From Alphaproteobacteria bacterium HGW-Alphaproteobacteria-13 (lineage in GTDB: Bacteria; Pseudomonadota; Alphaproteobacteria; Sphingomonadales; Sphingomonadaceae), in contig PHEM01000249.1 of assembly GCA_002842935.1 (NCBI GenBank), forward strand, positions 1 through 5,038: DNA of 5,038 nucleotides. The letters are read 5' to 3'. A program made the translations under genes and the position numbers. The notes beneath the pieces were generated by a model, which did not search any database, had not been told where the DNA came from, and saw nothing but the letters and a program-made list of their open reading frames with translations. Shown in pieces: positions 1 to 5,038 of this stretch. The number at the start of each line of letters is the position of its first letter. Position 1 is the first letter of the stretch.

Positions 1-7
1 GCGCATG

Positions 8-52
8 GTCCTTCGAGACGCCATTTCGACAAGCTCAATGGCTCCTCAGGAC
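8..52. repeat. Imperfect palindromic repeat, sphingomonad-type intergenic element
   Basis: An interrupted inverted repeat is visible: GTCCT (8-12) pairs with AGGAC (48-52), GAG (15-17) with CTC (45-47), and GCCATT (20-25) with AATGGC (37-42), leaving an 11-base apical loop. The flanking ACAAACGG (51-58) resembles the edge of the short palindromic elements (GTCCTTCGA..., CTCAGGAC.AACGG) that I recall as scattered between genes in sphingomonad chromosomes. It lies 35 bases beyond the stop of the minus-strand GGDEF-EAL gene, where it could act as a transcript-end hairpin. There is no T-run, so it is not a classical intrinsic terminator. The pairing is seen directly; family membership is from memory. 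Confidence 0.65.
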
Positions 53-87
53 AAACGGGCTTTGGTTCCACTTGAACAGGGCAGGCT

Positions 88-1719
88 CTACGCCCTCTTC
101 CGCCGTTCGTCTTCCCGTTCCGCCGCCGCTTCCCCGGGGGGCAGGGCAGGCGCGCGCAGCAGGCCGCGCTGGGCCAGCAGCGCCGCGGTGTCGGCGGCCG
201 AAGAGGCGCGGCCATAGAACCAGCCCTGCGCCTTCGCGCAGCCCAGGCGCGTCAGTTCGGTCGCGATCTCCTCGTCCTCCACGCCTTCGGCGGTGATCGG
301 CATCGACAGGCTTTCGCCCAGCCGCACGATGGCGACGACGATCGCATGCGCGTCCGCGCTGCCGCGCATCGCCGCGATGAAGCTGCGGTCGATCTTGATC
401 CGGTCGAACGGCAGCGCGCGCAGATGCGACAGCGAGCTGTATCCCGTGCCGAAATCGTCGAGGCTCAGCGACACGCCCTGATTTTTGAGGCTGGTGACGA
501 TCGAGCGGACCAGCGGCAGATTCTCGAACAGCGAGCTTTCGGTGATCTCCACTTCCAGTTGGCTCGCCGGGAAACCGACCTCGACCAGCAGCTTGGTCAG
601 CTTCTGGCTGAACCACGGGTCCTTGAGTTGATAGGGCGAGACGTTGACGGCCAGCGTCAGCGACGGGTCCCAGCTTTTCGCGGTCTCCATCGCCTGGCGG
701 ATGACCAGCAGCGACAATTCGCCGATCAGGCCGCTTTCCTCCGCGATGGGGATGAAGCGTTCGGGCGGGATCATGCCATATTGGCGCGAATCCCACCGCA
801 TCAGCATCTCGAATCCCGCCAGCCGTCCGCTGGCGATGTCGACCTGCGGTTCGAAATAGGGAATGAACTCGCCGCGCGGCATGCCTTCGCGGATGCCGGT
901 CTCTATCTGGTTGCGGACCTGGACCGCCATCTCCATTCCCGGCTCGAACCAGATGTGCCGGTTCCGCCCTTCGTCCTTGCAATGATACATGGCGATGTCG
1001 GCCTGGCGGACCATGGTTTCCATGGTCATGCTGGCGTCGACGGCGAGCGCGATGCCCAGCGAGGCGCCGATGCGGATCTGCTGCGCATCATGGGCGATCG
1101 GTTCCTCCAGCGTCGCGACGAGCTGCGCGGCGAGCGCGTCGATGCTGTCGCGCGCGCCGGGTTCGAACGCCAGCATCGTGACGAATTCGTCGCCGCCCAG
1201 CCGGGCGCGCGTGGCGCCGGGCGGCAGGATCGCGCCGATGCGTTCCGCCGCGACCTGGATCACGCGGTCGCCCGCCGCATGGCCGTGGATGTCGTTGACG
1301 GTCTTGAAATGATCGAGGTCGAGCAGGAACAGTACGACGTGGCGCCCCTCCGCCGTGGCCGTCGCGATCAGCGGCTGCCCCTGCGTCAGCAGCGCGCGGC
1401 GATTGAGAAAGCCCGTCAGCGGGTCGGTGTCGGCCAGATAATGCGCGCGCTGCTCGGCGTCGGAGCGCTCGCGGATTTCGCGGTTCAGGTCCTCATAGCG
1501 CCGCCAGCCGAACAGGATCAGCGCGACGTTGAGCACCAGCGCCACCGTCAGCGCTTGATCGGGACCGCCGCCCAGGCCGATCAGCGCCTCCAGCACCCCC
1601 TGCATGACGCTGCTGCCCGTGCCGACGAACAGCAGGATTCCCGCGACGACGATCCCGCCCGCGACGATGTCGCGCCTTGCGCCTTCGCTTCGGTCGCGAA
1701 CGCCCAGCCTGATTCCCAT
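88..1719 (-). CDS. Membrane-anchored GGDEF-EAL protein (diguanylate cyclase / c-di-GMP phosphodiesterase)
   Basis: The 543-residue product should make and/or degrade cyclic di-GMP at the inner membrane. Two hydrophobic segments (about residues 18-39 and 54-72) precede a short coiled linker (73-95) and no recognisable sensor domain. The GGDEF domain (about 95-258) opens with DTDPLTG, has the metal-site DLDHFK (134-139) and an intact GGDEF (175-179). The inhibitory RxxD site is absent (PPGA at 166-169). The EAL domain (about 270-520) has EML in place of EAL (304-306) but keeps the expected catalytic set: E304, N359, E391, D421-D422 in DDFGTGYSS, K442, E478 and Q498. Both domains therefore look competent, and which activity dominates cannot be read from sequence. 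The ATG start is supported by GAGAGGG eight bases upstream. The tail after about 525 is charged and low-complexity. The gene is divergent from ffh and has no partner gene in the window. Confidence 0.95.
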   Translation of the reverse strand: MGIRLGVRDRSEGARRDIVAGGIVVAGILLFVGTGSSVMQGVLEALIGLGGGPDQALTVALVLNVALILFGWRRYEDLNREIRERSDAEQRAHYLADTDPLTGFLNRRALLTQGQPLIATATAEGRHVVLFLLDLDHFKTVNDIHGHAAGDRVIQVAAERIGAILPPGATRARLGGDEFVTMLAFEPGARDSIDALAAQLVATLEEPIAHDAQQIRIGASLGIALAVDASMTMETMVRQADIAMYHCKDEGRNRHIWFEPGMEMAVQVRNQIETGIREGMPRGEFIPYFEPQVDIASGRLAGFEMLMRWDSRQYGMIPPERFIPIAEESGLIGELSLLVIRQAMETAKSWDPSLTLAVNVSPYQLKDPWFSQKLTKLLVEVGFPASQLEVEITESSLFENLPLVRSIVTSLKNQGVSLSLDDFGTGYSSLSHLRALPFDRIKIDRSFIAAMRGSADAHAIVVAIVRLGESLSMPITAEGVEDEEIATELTRLGCAKAQGWFYGRASSAADTAALLAQRGLLRAPALPPGEAAAEREDERRKRA

Positions 1720-1974
1720 AGATCATTCCCTCTCGAGCGAAGGCACCATGGGCATGAGGCAGTGAAATTTGGGTTAAGCCGAATATACGGCGCGACAGGC
1801 GTGCTTGCCTTTTGCCGCGCTTTTGCGTAAAGGCGCCGCGTTCGCACGCATATTGCGGGCGGGCATATCGACATCCGCGACGGAAAATGTCTGTCCACGG
1901 ATAGCCGCTGGTTGGCGAGGTTTCGCTCACCGGCGTCTTTTGCGTTGCGAGTCGAGAAAGGATTTGAAGGCGCC
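1720..1974. promoter_or_regulatory. Divergent intergenic region with promoters of the GGDEF-EAL gene and the ffh cluster
   Basis: These 255 non-coding bases separate divergent genes, so both promoters should lie here, but neither is strong by eye. On the plus strand, TTGCCT (1805-1810) and TAAAGG (1828-1833) are 17 bases apart. A second option is TTCGCA (1841-1846) with CATATC (1864-1869), also at 17. On the minus strand the only obvious AT-rich -10-like hexamer is TATATT (1787-1782), without a convincing -35. A 6-base direct repeat GCATAT (1848-1853 and 1863-1868) and a short AGGC/GCCT hairpin (1797-1810) are present but unremarkable. I see no tRNA or SRP RNA here. Confidence 0.35.
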
Positions 1975-3429
1975 ATGTTCGACAGTCTGAGCAATCGGCT
2001 GAGTGATGTTTTCGGGAAGCTGCGCGGCCGCGGCGCGCTGGCCGAGGCCGACGTGCGCGCCGCGATGCGCGAAGTGCGCATCGCGCTGCTGGAGGCCGAC
2101 GTCGCGCTGCCCGTCGTGCGCAGCTTCGTCGATCAGGTCACGGAACTGGCGGTCGGCCAGAATGTCCTGCGTTCCGTCACGCCGGGGCAGCAGGTGGTCA
2201 AGATCGTCAGCGACGCGCTGACCGAGATGCTGGGTTCGGAGACGGCCGAGCTTGACCTCAATGTCGCGCCGCCCGCCGTCATCATGATGGTCGGCCTGCA
2301 AGGCTCCGGCAAGACGACGACGACCGCGAAGATCGCGAAGCGGCTGAAGGACAAGGACCGCAAGAAGGTGCTGATGGCGTCGCTCGACGTCAACCGTCCC
2401 GCCGCGCAGGAACAGCTGGCGGTGCTGGGCCGGCAGATCGACATCGCGACCCTGCCGATCGTCGCGGGGCAGCAGCCGGTCGAGATCGCGCAGCGCGCGA
2501 TGCAGGCGGCGAAGCTGCAAGGCTTCGACGTCCTCATGCTCGACACGGCGGGCCGTCTGCACGTCGACCAGCAGCTGATGGACGAGATGCAGGCGGTGTC
2601 GCGCACGGCAAGCCCCGTCGAGACCCTGCTCGTCGTCGACAGCCTGACCGGCCAGGACGCGGTGCAGGTCGCGCAGCGCTTCACCGATCAGGTGCCGCTG
2701 ACCGGCGTCGTGCTGACGCGCATGGACGGCGACGCGCGCGGCGGCGCGGCGCTGTCGATGCGCGCCGTCACGGGCAAGCCGATCAAATTCGCGGGCACGG
2801 GCGAAAAGCTGGACGGACTCGAGCTGTTCCAGCCCTCGCGCATTGCCGGACGCATCCTTGGCATGGGCGATGTCGTTAGCCTCGTCGAGCGCGCGGCGGA
2901 AACGATCCAGGCCGAAGAGGCCGAGGCGATGGCCGCCAAGATGGCCAAGGGCCAGTTCGACCTCAACGACCTTCGCACGCAGCTCAATCAGATGCGCCGC
3001 ATGGGCGGTCTTGGCGCGCTCGCGGGCATGATCCCCGGTCTCAAGAAGGCGCAGGCGGCAATGGCGCAAAGCGGCGCCGACGACAAGGTGCTGGTCCATA
3101 TGGACGCGATCATGGGTTCGATGACGCCGAAAGAGCGCGCGAAGCCGGAGATCATCAACGCCAAGCGCAAGATCCGTATCGCCAATGGCTCCGGCACCAC
3201 GGTGCAGCAAGTGAACAAGGTGCTGAAGATGCACCAGGAAATGTCCACCGCGATGAAGAAGATTCGCAAGATGGGCGGTCTTAAGGGGCTTGGCGCGCTG
3301 TTCGGGCGCGGCGGCGGCATTCCGGGGATGCCCGGCCTAGGCGGCGGCGGCATGGGCGGCGGCCTTCCGGGCCTAGGCGGCGGGGGAATTCCACCCGACC
3401 TCGCCAATCTGATGAACAAGAAGAAATAA
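1975..3429 (+). CDS. ffh: Signal recognition particle GTPase Ffh (SRP54 homologue)
   Basis: This 484-residue protein binds 4.5S RNA and hydrophobic signal sequences on nascent chains and, with FtsY, targets ribosomes to the inner-membrane translocon. The N domain (about 1-95) contains the ALLEADV motif. The G domain (about 96-295) shows GLQGSGKTT (P-loop, 107-115), DVNRPAA (138-144), DTAGR (190-194), TRMDGDARGG (248-257) and GTGEK (274-278). The M domain (about 297-435) carries the RNA-binding helix RIANGSGTTVQQVNKVL (401-417). The last 40 or so residues are a Gly/Met/Pro-rich tail ending in NKKK. The frame stays open upstream to a TTG at 1912, but ATG 1975 gives the canonical MFDSLSNRL start, with GAAGG four bases and AAAGGA about twelve bases upstream. 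It leads a cluster: rpsP follows after 36 bases with no terminator between. Confidence 0.98.
   Translation: MFDSLSNRLSDVFGKLRGRGALAEADVRAAMREVRIALLEADVALPVVRSFVDQVTELAVGQNVLRSVTPGQQVVKIVSDALTEMLGSETAELDLNVAPPAVIMMVGLQGSGKTTTTAKIAKRLKDKDRKKVLMASLDVNRPAAQEQLAVLGRQIDIATLPIVAGQQPVEIAQRAMQAAKLQGFDVLMLDTAGRLHVDQQLMDEMQAVSRTASPVETLLVVDSLTGQDAVQVAQRFTDQVPLTGVVLTRMDGDARGGAALSMRAVTGKPIKFAGTGEKLDGLELFQPSRIAGRILGMGDVVSLVERAAETIQAEEAEAMAAKMAKGQFDLNDLRTQLNQMRRMGGLGALAGMIPGLKKAQAAMAQSGADDKVLVHMDAIMGSMTPKERAKPEIINAKRKIRIANGSGTTVQQVNKVLKMHQEMSTAMKKIRKMGGLKGLGALFGRGGGIPGMPGLGGGGMGGGLPGLGGGGIPPDLANLMNKKK
3334..3383 (+). repeat. Short direct repeat encoding the PGLGGGG units of the Ffh tail
   Basis: The 14-base string GGCCTAGGCGGCGG occurs at 3334-3347 and again at 3370-3383, exactly 36 bases (12 codons) apart and in the reading frame of ffh. 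It encodes PGLGGGG twice (around residues 453-459 and 465-471). Both copies use the leucine codon CTA (residues 455 and 467), whereas most visible leucines in the gene use CTG, CTC or CTT. The pattern suggests an internal duplication in a low-complexity, probably disordered tail. Confidence 0.75.
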
Positions 3430-3451
3430 CCCAGACAATCCAGTTAGACGT

Positions 3452-3458
3452 AGAAGGA
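3452..3458 (+). promoter_or_regulatory. Strong ribosome binding site of rpsP
   Basis: AGAAGGA lies seven bases before the rpsP ATG at 3466 in an A-rich stretch (AAATAAT) that should stay unstructured. This is the best Shine-Dalgarno match in the window, in keeping with a highly expressed ribosomal protein, and it fixes the start codon. The 36-base ffh-rpsP gap contains no hairpin with a T-run, so the two genes are probably co-transcribed. Confidence 0.75.
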
Positions 3459-3465
3459 AAATAAT

Positions 3466-4035
3466 ATGGCTACCTCCATTCGCCTGTCGCGCGGCGGTTC
3501 GAAAAAGCGCCCCTATTACAAGATCGTCGTCGCCGATTCGCGGTCCCCGCGCGACGGCCGCTTCATCGAGCGTATCGGCAGCTACAACCCGCTGCTCGCC
3601 AAGGATAATCCGGAGCGCGTGAAGCTCGATGCCGATCGCGCCAAGCATTGGCTGAGCGTCGGCGCGCAGCCGACCGACCGCGTCGCCCGCTTCCTCGACG
3701 CCGCGGGCGTCCAGGAACGCGCCGCCCGCAACAACCCCAAGAAGGCCGAACCGGGCGACAAGGCCAAGGAACGCGCCGAGGAAAAGGCCGCGAAGCTGGC
3801 CGAGGCGGAAGAGGCCGCCAAGGAAGCCGCCGCCGCGCCCGCTGAGGAAGCCGCCGCTCCCGAAGCTGCCGAATCCGATTCGACCGGCTCGGTGAAGAGC
3901 GAAGCGACCGCCAAAGCCGTCGCCGAAGCGGTGGCCGACGAAGTCCCGGCCGACGCGACCGCCGAGGACGCCGCCGCGATCGCCGAGGAAGTCGCCGAAG
4001 GCGGCCCGGTCGCCGCTCCCGAAGCCGAAGGCTAA
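3466..4035 (+). CDS. rpsP: 30S ribosomal protein bS16 with a long Ala/Glu-rich C-terminal extension
   Basis: bS16 is a primary-assembly protein of the 30S body that binds 16S rRNA. Residues 1-82 are the conserved core: the signature RLSRGGSKKRPYYKIVVAD (6-24), SPRDGRFIERIGSYNPL (27-43), and the helix HWLSVGAQPTDRVARFL (61-77). The family is usually about 80-90 residues in model bacteria; this one is 189. The extra 107 residues start with a charged Lys/Arg/Glu linker (about 83-112, helical or coiled-coil-like) and continue as a low-complexity tail. Residues 101-189 contain 34 Ala and 24 acidic residues. Longer, alanine-rich bS16 tails are known in alphaproteobacteria, but this one exceeds the folded part. 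The frame is unbroken and codon use resembles the neighbours, so it is a real extension rather than a frameshift. rimM follows three bases after the stop. Confidence 0.97.
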   Translation: MATSIRLSRGGSKKRPYYKIVVADSRSPRDGRFIERIGSYNPLLAKDNPERVKLDADRAKHWLSVGAQPTDRVARFLDAAGVQERAARNNPKKAEPGDKAKERAEEKAAKLAEAEEAAKEAAAAPAEEAAAPEAAESDSTGSVKSEATAKAVAEAVADEVPADATAEDAAAIAEEVAEGGPVAAPEAEG

Positions 4036-4041
4036 GCCTTG
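4027..4041 (+). promoter_or_regulatory. rimM ribosome binding site inside the end of rpsP, with TTG start
   Basis: GAAGG (4027-4031) sits in the last codons of rpsP, seven bases before the TTG at 4039-4041. It decides the rimM start: no ATG or GTG gives a full N-terminal barrel, and TTG yields a protein whose GAHGVRGEV motif sits at the usual distance from the N-terminus. Termination of rpsP (TAA 4033-4035) falls between the site and the start, an arrangement expected to couple the two translations. Confidence 0.7.
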
Positions 4042-4548
4042 GCAGGGACCGATCGTCCCGTCACGCTGGCCGCCATCGCGGGCGCGCACGGCGTGCGGGG
4101 CGAAGTGCGGCTGAAACTGTTCGGTGAAGGCGCGGACACGCTCCGCGCCTTTTCCGTTTTCGATGCGGGCGGCCGCAAGCTGACGCTCCAGTCCGTGCGT
4201 CCCGCCAATCAGGGCGCCGTCGCGAGCTTTGCCGAAATCGCCGACCGCGGCGCGGCGGAGGCGCTGCGCGGCACGCTGCTGACCGTCCCGCGCGCGGCGC
4301 TGCCGCGGCTGGGACCGGGCGAATATTATCACCACGACCTGATCGGCCTGCCGTGCCGATCCACCGACGGCACCGCGATCGGCCATGTCGTGGCGGTCGA
4401 GAATTTCGGCGCCGGCGACATATTGGAAATCGAACGGCCCGCCGACCCGGGCCGGAAACCCCGGCGACTCATGGTCCCCATGACGCGGCAGGCCGTGCCG
4501 CAATGGGGCGAGGACGGCGTGACCGTCAGCGCGGCTTTCATCGAATAG
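4039..4548 (+). CDS. rimM: 16S rRNA processing / ribosome maturation factor RimM
   Basis: RimM is a cytosolic assembly factor that binds the 30S head through protein uS19 and helps mature the 3' domain of 16S rRNA. The 169-residue product has the usual length and two-domain build. The N-terminal beta-barrel (about 7-86) contains LAAIAGAHGVRGEVRLKLF (10-28). The PRC-barrel (about 93-169) contains GEYYHHDLIG (94-103), with the paired tyrosines known to matter in the E. coli protein, then NFGAGDILEIERP (122-134) and LMVPMTRQAVP (144-154). It starts with TTG three bases after the rpsP stop, so it is almost certainly co-transcribed and translationally coupled to it. In many proteobacteria trmD follows directly; here the strand becomes non-coding after the TAG at 4546-4548. 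Confidence 0.96.
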   Translation: MAGTDRPVTLAAIAGAHGVRGEVRLKLFGEGADTLRAFSVFDAGGRKLTLQSVRPANQGAVASFAEIADRGAAEALRGTLLTVPRAALPRLGPGEYYHHDLIGLPCRSTDGTAIGHVVAVENFGAGDILEIERPADPGRKPRRLMVPMTRQAVPQWGEDGVTVSAAFIE

Positions 4549-4593
4549 CGCGCCGACATCTTTTCCTAAATCACTGGCATTTCACGAAAATAT

Positions 4594-4608
4594 AGACGGT
4601 CGCCGTTT
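4594..4608 (+). terminator. Possible weak terminator hairpin after rimM
   Basis: AGACGG (4594-4599) pairs with CCGTTT (4603-4608), counting one G-T wobble, around a TCG loop. The T-residues lie within the stem rather than after it, so it is a poor intrinsic terminator. A second GC-rich hairpin follows directly: GCGCGCG (4611-4617) with CGTGCGC (4627-4633), one wobble and a 9-base loop, also without a T-run. Together they could end the ffh-rpsP-rimM transcript or favour Rho-dependent release, but this is inference. Confidence 0.25.
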
Positions 4609-4668
4609 CCGCGCGCGCTTCGGATTCGTGCGCCCTGCAATTTGTCGGCACGATCCTTGTTGTGTAAT

Positions 4669-4687
4669 GATATCTTATATCTTTTTT
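4669..4687 (+). terminator. AT-only hairpin followed by a T-run
   Basis: GATAT (4669-4673) and ATATC (4677-4681) form a perfect inverted repeat around CTT, followed immediately by six Ts (4682-4687). The order of stem then T-run matches an intrinsic terminator on the plus strand, but the five-pair stem has a single G-C pair and a three-base loop, so it would be unstable. It could equally be a short operator-like palindrome. Confidence 0.25.
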
Positions 4688-4725
4688 CCCCATATTCCGG
4701 AGATAATTCGGACGGTAATGGGAAA
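4685..4725. repeat. Two-part inverted repeat (hairpin) upstream of the TonB-dependent receptor
   Basis: TTTCCC (4685-4690) plus AT (4692-4693) pair with ATGGGAAA (4718-4725), leaving C4691 bulged. Inside, TCCG (4696-4699) pairs with CGGA (4709-4712) around a 9-base loop. The stem has its Ts on the 5' side and As on the 3' side, the wrong polarity for an intrinsic terminator on either strand. It could be a regulator binding site or a leader structure if transcription starts upstream; the sequence does not decide. Confidence 0.35.
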
Positions 4726-4772
4726 CGGGAATAAAATTCATGCTTCCAAATGAAAAAACCACGCACCTTCGG

Positions 4773-4801
4773 CTGACCTAATGATAGCGTGAAAGGATAT
4801 T
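4773..4801 (+). promoter_or_regulatory. Candidate sigma-70-type promoter of the TonB-dependent receptor gene
   Basis: CTGACC (4773-4778, four of six matches to TTGACA) is followed after 17 bases by GATATT (4796-4801, four of six matches to TATAAT). This would give a leader of roughly 30-35 bases. Six-base matches of this quality arise often by chance in AT-rich DNA, so it is only the best-placed candidate. A CACGC/GCGTG inverted repeat (4760-4764 and 4787-4791) spans the -35 region and could be an operator, but its 22-base loop makes that weak. Confidence 0.3.
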
Positions 4802-4841
4802 CTGAATTGTGGGCAGCCAAGAAAAAAAGGGGATTGGTCAA

Positions 4842-5038
4842 ATGGAAAATCGCGAAATTTCTGTGCGTCGCACGGGCCTGACGATGCGAACGATGTTGCT
4901 GGCGACGGCCATGTGCGCGGTGGGAAGCGTTCCCGCCATGGCGCAGGACGGCGACCAGTCCGAACAGGCGGTCGCCGCGACCGGCGGCGAAATCGTCGTG
5001 ACCGCGCTGAAGCGCGGGACGCGCCTTCAGGACACGCC
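4842..5038 (+). CDS. TonB-dependent outer-membrane receptor, N-terminal fragment (runs off the window)
   Basis: Only the first 65 codons are present. TonB-dependent receptors import siderophores, vitamin B12, glycans and other large substrates across the outer membrane using energy from TonB-ExbB-ExbD. Visible here are a positively charged N-terminus, a hydrophobic core (about 17-31, MLLATAMCAVGSV) and an AMA|QD signal-peptidase-I site after residue 34. An acidic, Ala-rich spacer follows, then GEIVVTALKRGTRLQDT (49-65), the usual TonB-box and plug-domain opening of sphingomonad-type receptors. The ATG is supported by AAGGGGA ending eight bases upstream. The substrate cannot be told from this piece, because the plug and barrel lie outside the window. 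It stands after a long AT-rich gap, so it is probably transcribed independently of rimM. Confidence 0.9.
   Translation, partial: MENREISVRRTGLTMRTMLLATAMCAVGSVPAMAQDGDQSEQAVAATGGEIVVTALKRGTRLQDT

Larger units (their letters stand above)
4549..4841. other. AT-rich non-coding gap between rimM and the TonB-dependent receptor
   Basis: This stretch is visibly far richer in A and T than the genes around it, with runs such as TTTTTT (4682-4687), AAAAAA (4753-4758) and AAAAAAA (4822-4828). It contains several inverted repeats, listed separately, and must include the 3' end of the rimM transcript and the promoter of the receptor gene. I see no protein gene I would support: a minus-strand frame spans most of it but begins at a TTG without a ribosome binding site and resembles no family I know. 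I recognise no tRNA or riboswitch. Confidence 0.7.

Noticed and set aside
346..1830. Long plus-strand open frame (494 codons) opposite the GGDEF-EAL gene
   Set aside because: Its translation is Arg/Asp/His/Gln-rich with no family resemblance, typical of the complement of a GC-rich gene, while the minus-strand product has complete GGDEF and EAL motifs.
1912..1974. N-terminal extension of Ffh by 21 residues from a TTG
   Set aside because: Ffh proteins begin close to the MFDSLSNRL-type sequence, and ATG 1975 has a nearby purine-rich site; the extension is Arg/Ser-rich and unlike the family.
1720..1974. SRP 4.5S RNA gene next to ffh
   Set aside because: No long self-complementary hairpin with the conserved GNRA-type tip was seen in this region.
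1927..3234. Long minus-strand open frame (435 codons) opposite ffh
   Set aside because: Low-complexity His/Arg/Leu-rich antisense shadow; the plus strand encodes a full Ffh with all GTPase motifs.
3712..4035. bS16 tail as a frameshift fusion with a separate gene
   Set aside because: The frame is continuous, the codon use matches neighbours, and the tail grades from the core into an Ala/Glu linker of a kind known in alphaproteobacterial bS16.
3373..4503. Minus-strand open frame (376 codons) opposite rpsP and rimM
   Set aside because: Gly/Phe/Arg-rich repeats are the mirror of the Ala/Glu tail of bS16, and the frame crosses two well-supported plus-strand genes.
4566..4841. Minus-strand 91-codon frame in the AT-rich gap
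   Set aside because: It starts at TTG with no Shine-Dalgarno upstream, overlaps the control region of the receptor gene, and shows no recognisable domain or signal. It remains only a remote possibility.
1..5038. CRISPR array, insertion sequence, toxin-antitoxin or phage-defence locus
   Set aside because: No regularly spaced repeats, transposase, terminal inverted repeats or small paired genes were seen; gene content is housekeeping plus one signalling protein and one receptor.

Overview
The window looks like chromosomal DNA of a GC-rich alphaproteobacterium, most likely a member of the Sphingomonadaceae. Three things point there: the style of the Ffh, bS16 and RimM proteins, a palindromic repeat at the left edge of a kind I recall as common in sphingomonad genomes, and a TonB-dependent receptor start at the right edge (a family greatly expanded in this group). 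The genus cannot be fixed from this stretch.

Layout from left to right. Positions 1-87 hold an imperfect hairpin repeat behind the 3' end of the first gene. Positions 88-1719 (minus strand) encode a membrane-anchored GGDEF-EAL protein of cyclic-di-GMP metabolism. Positions 1720-1974 are a divergent intergenic region that must carry the promoters of both flanking transcription units. Next comes a tight plus-strand housekeeping cluster: ffh (SRP GTPase, 1975-3429), rpsP (ribosomal protein bS16 with a very long Ala/Glu tail, 3466-4035) and rimM (ribosome maturation factor, TTG start, 4039-4548). Positions 4549-4841 are a strikingly AT-rich non-coding stretch with several inverted repeats. At 4842 a TonB-dependent receptor begins and runs off the right edge.

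How the genes work together: ffh, rpsP and rimM belong to the conserved protein synthesis and export cluster that in many proteobacteria continues with trmD and rplS. RimM acts on the 30S head during assembly, bS16 is a 30S structural protein, and Ffh delivers nascent membrane proteins to the membrane. Here the cluster stops after rimM, and the usual trmD is replaced by an AT-rich gap and an unrelated outer-membrane receptor. The c-di-GMP gene is a divergent neighbour with no evident functional link.

I found no convincing undescribed system. The points most worth checking are the break in rimM-trmD linkage with its AT-rich structured gap, the long bS16 tail, the repeated Gly-rich tail of Ffh with rare CTA codons, and the palindromic repeat at the left edge.
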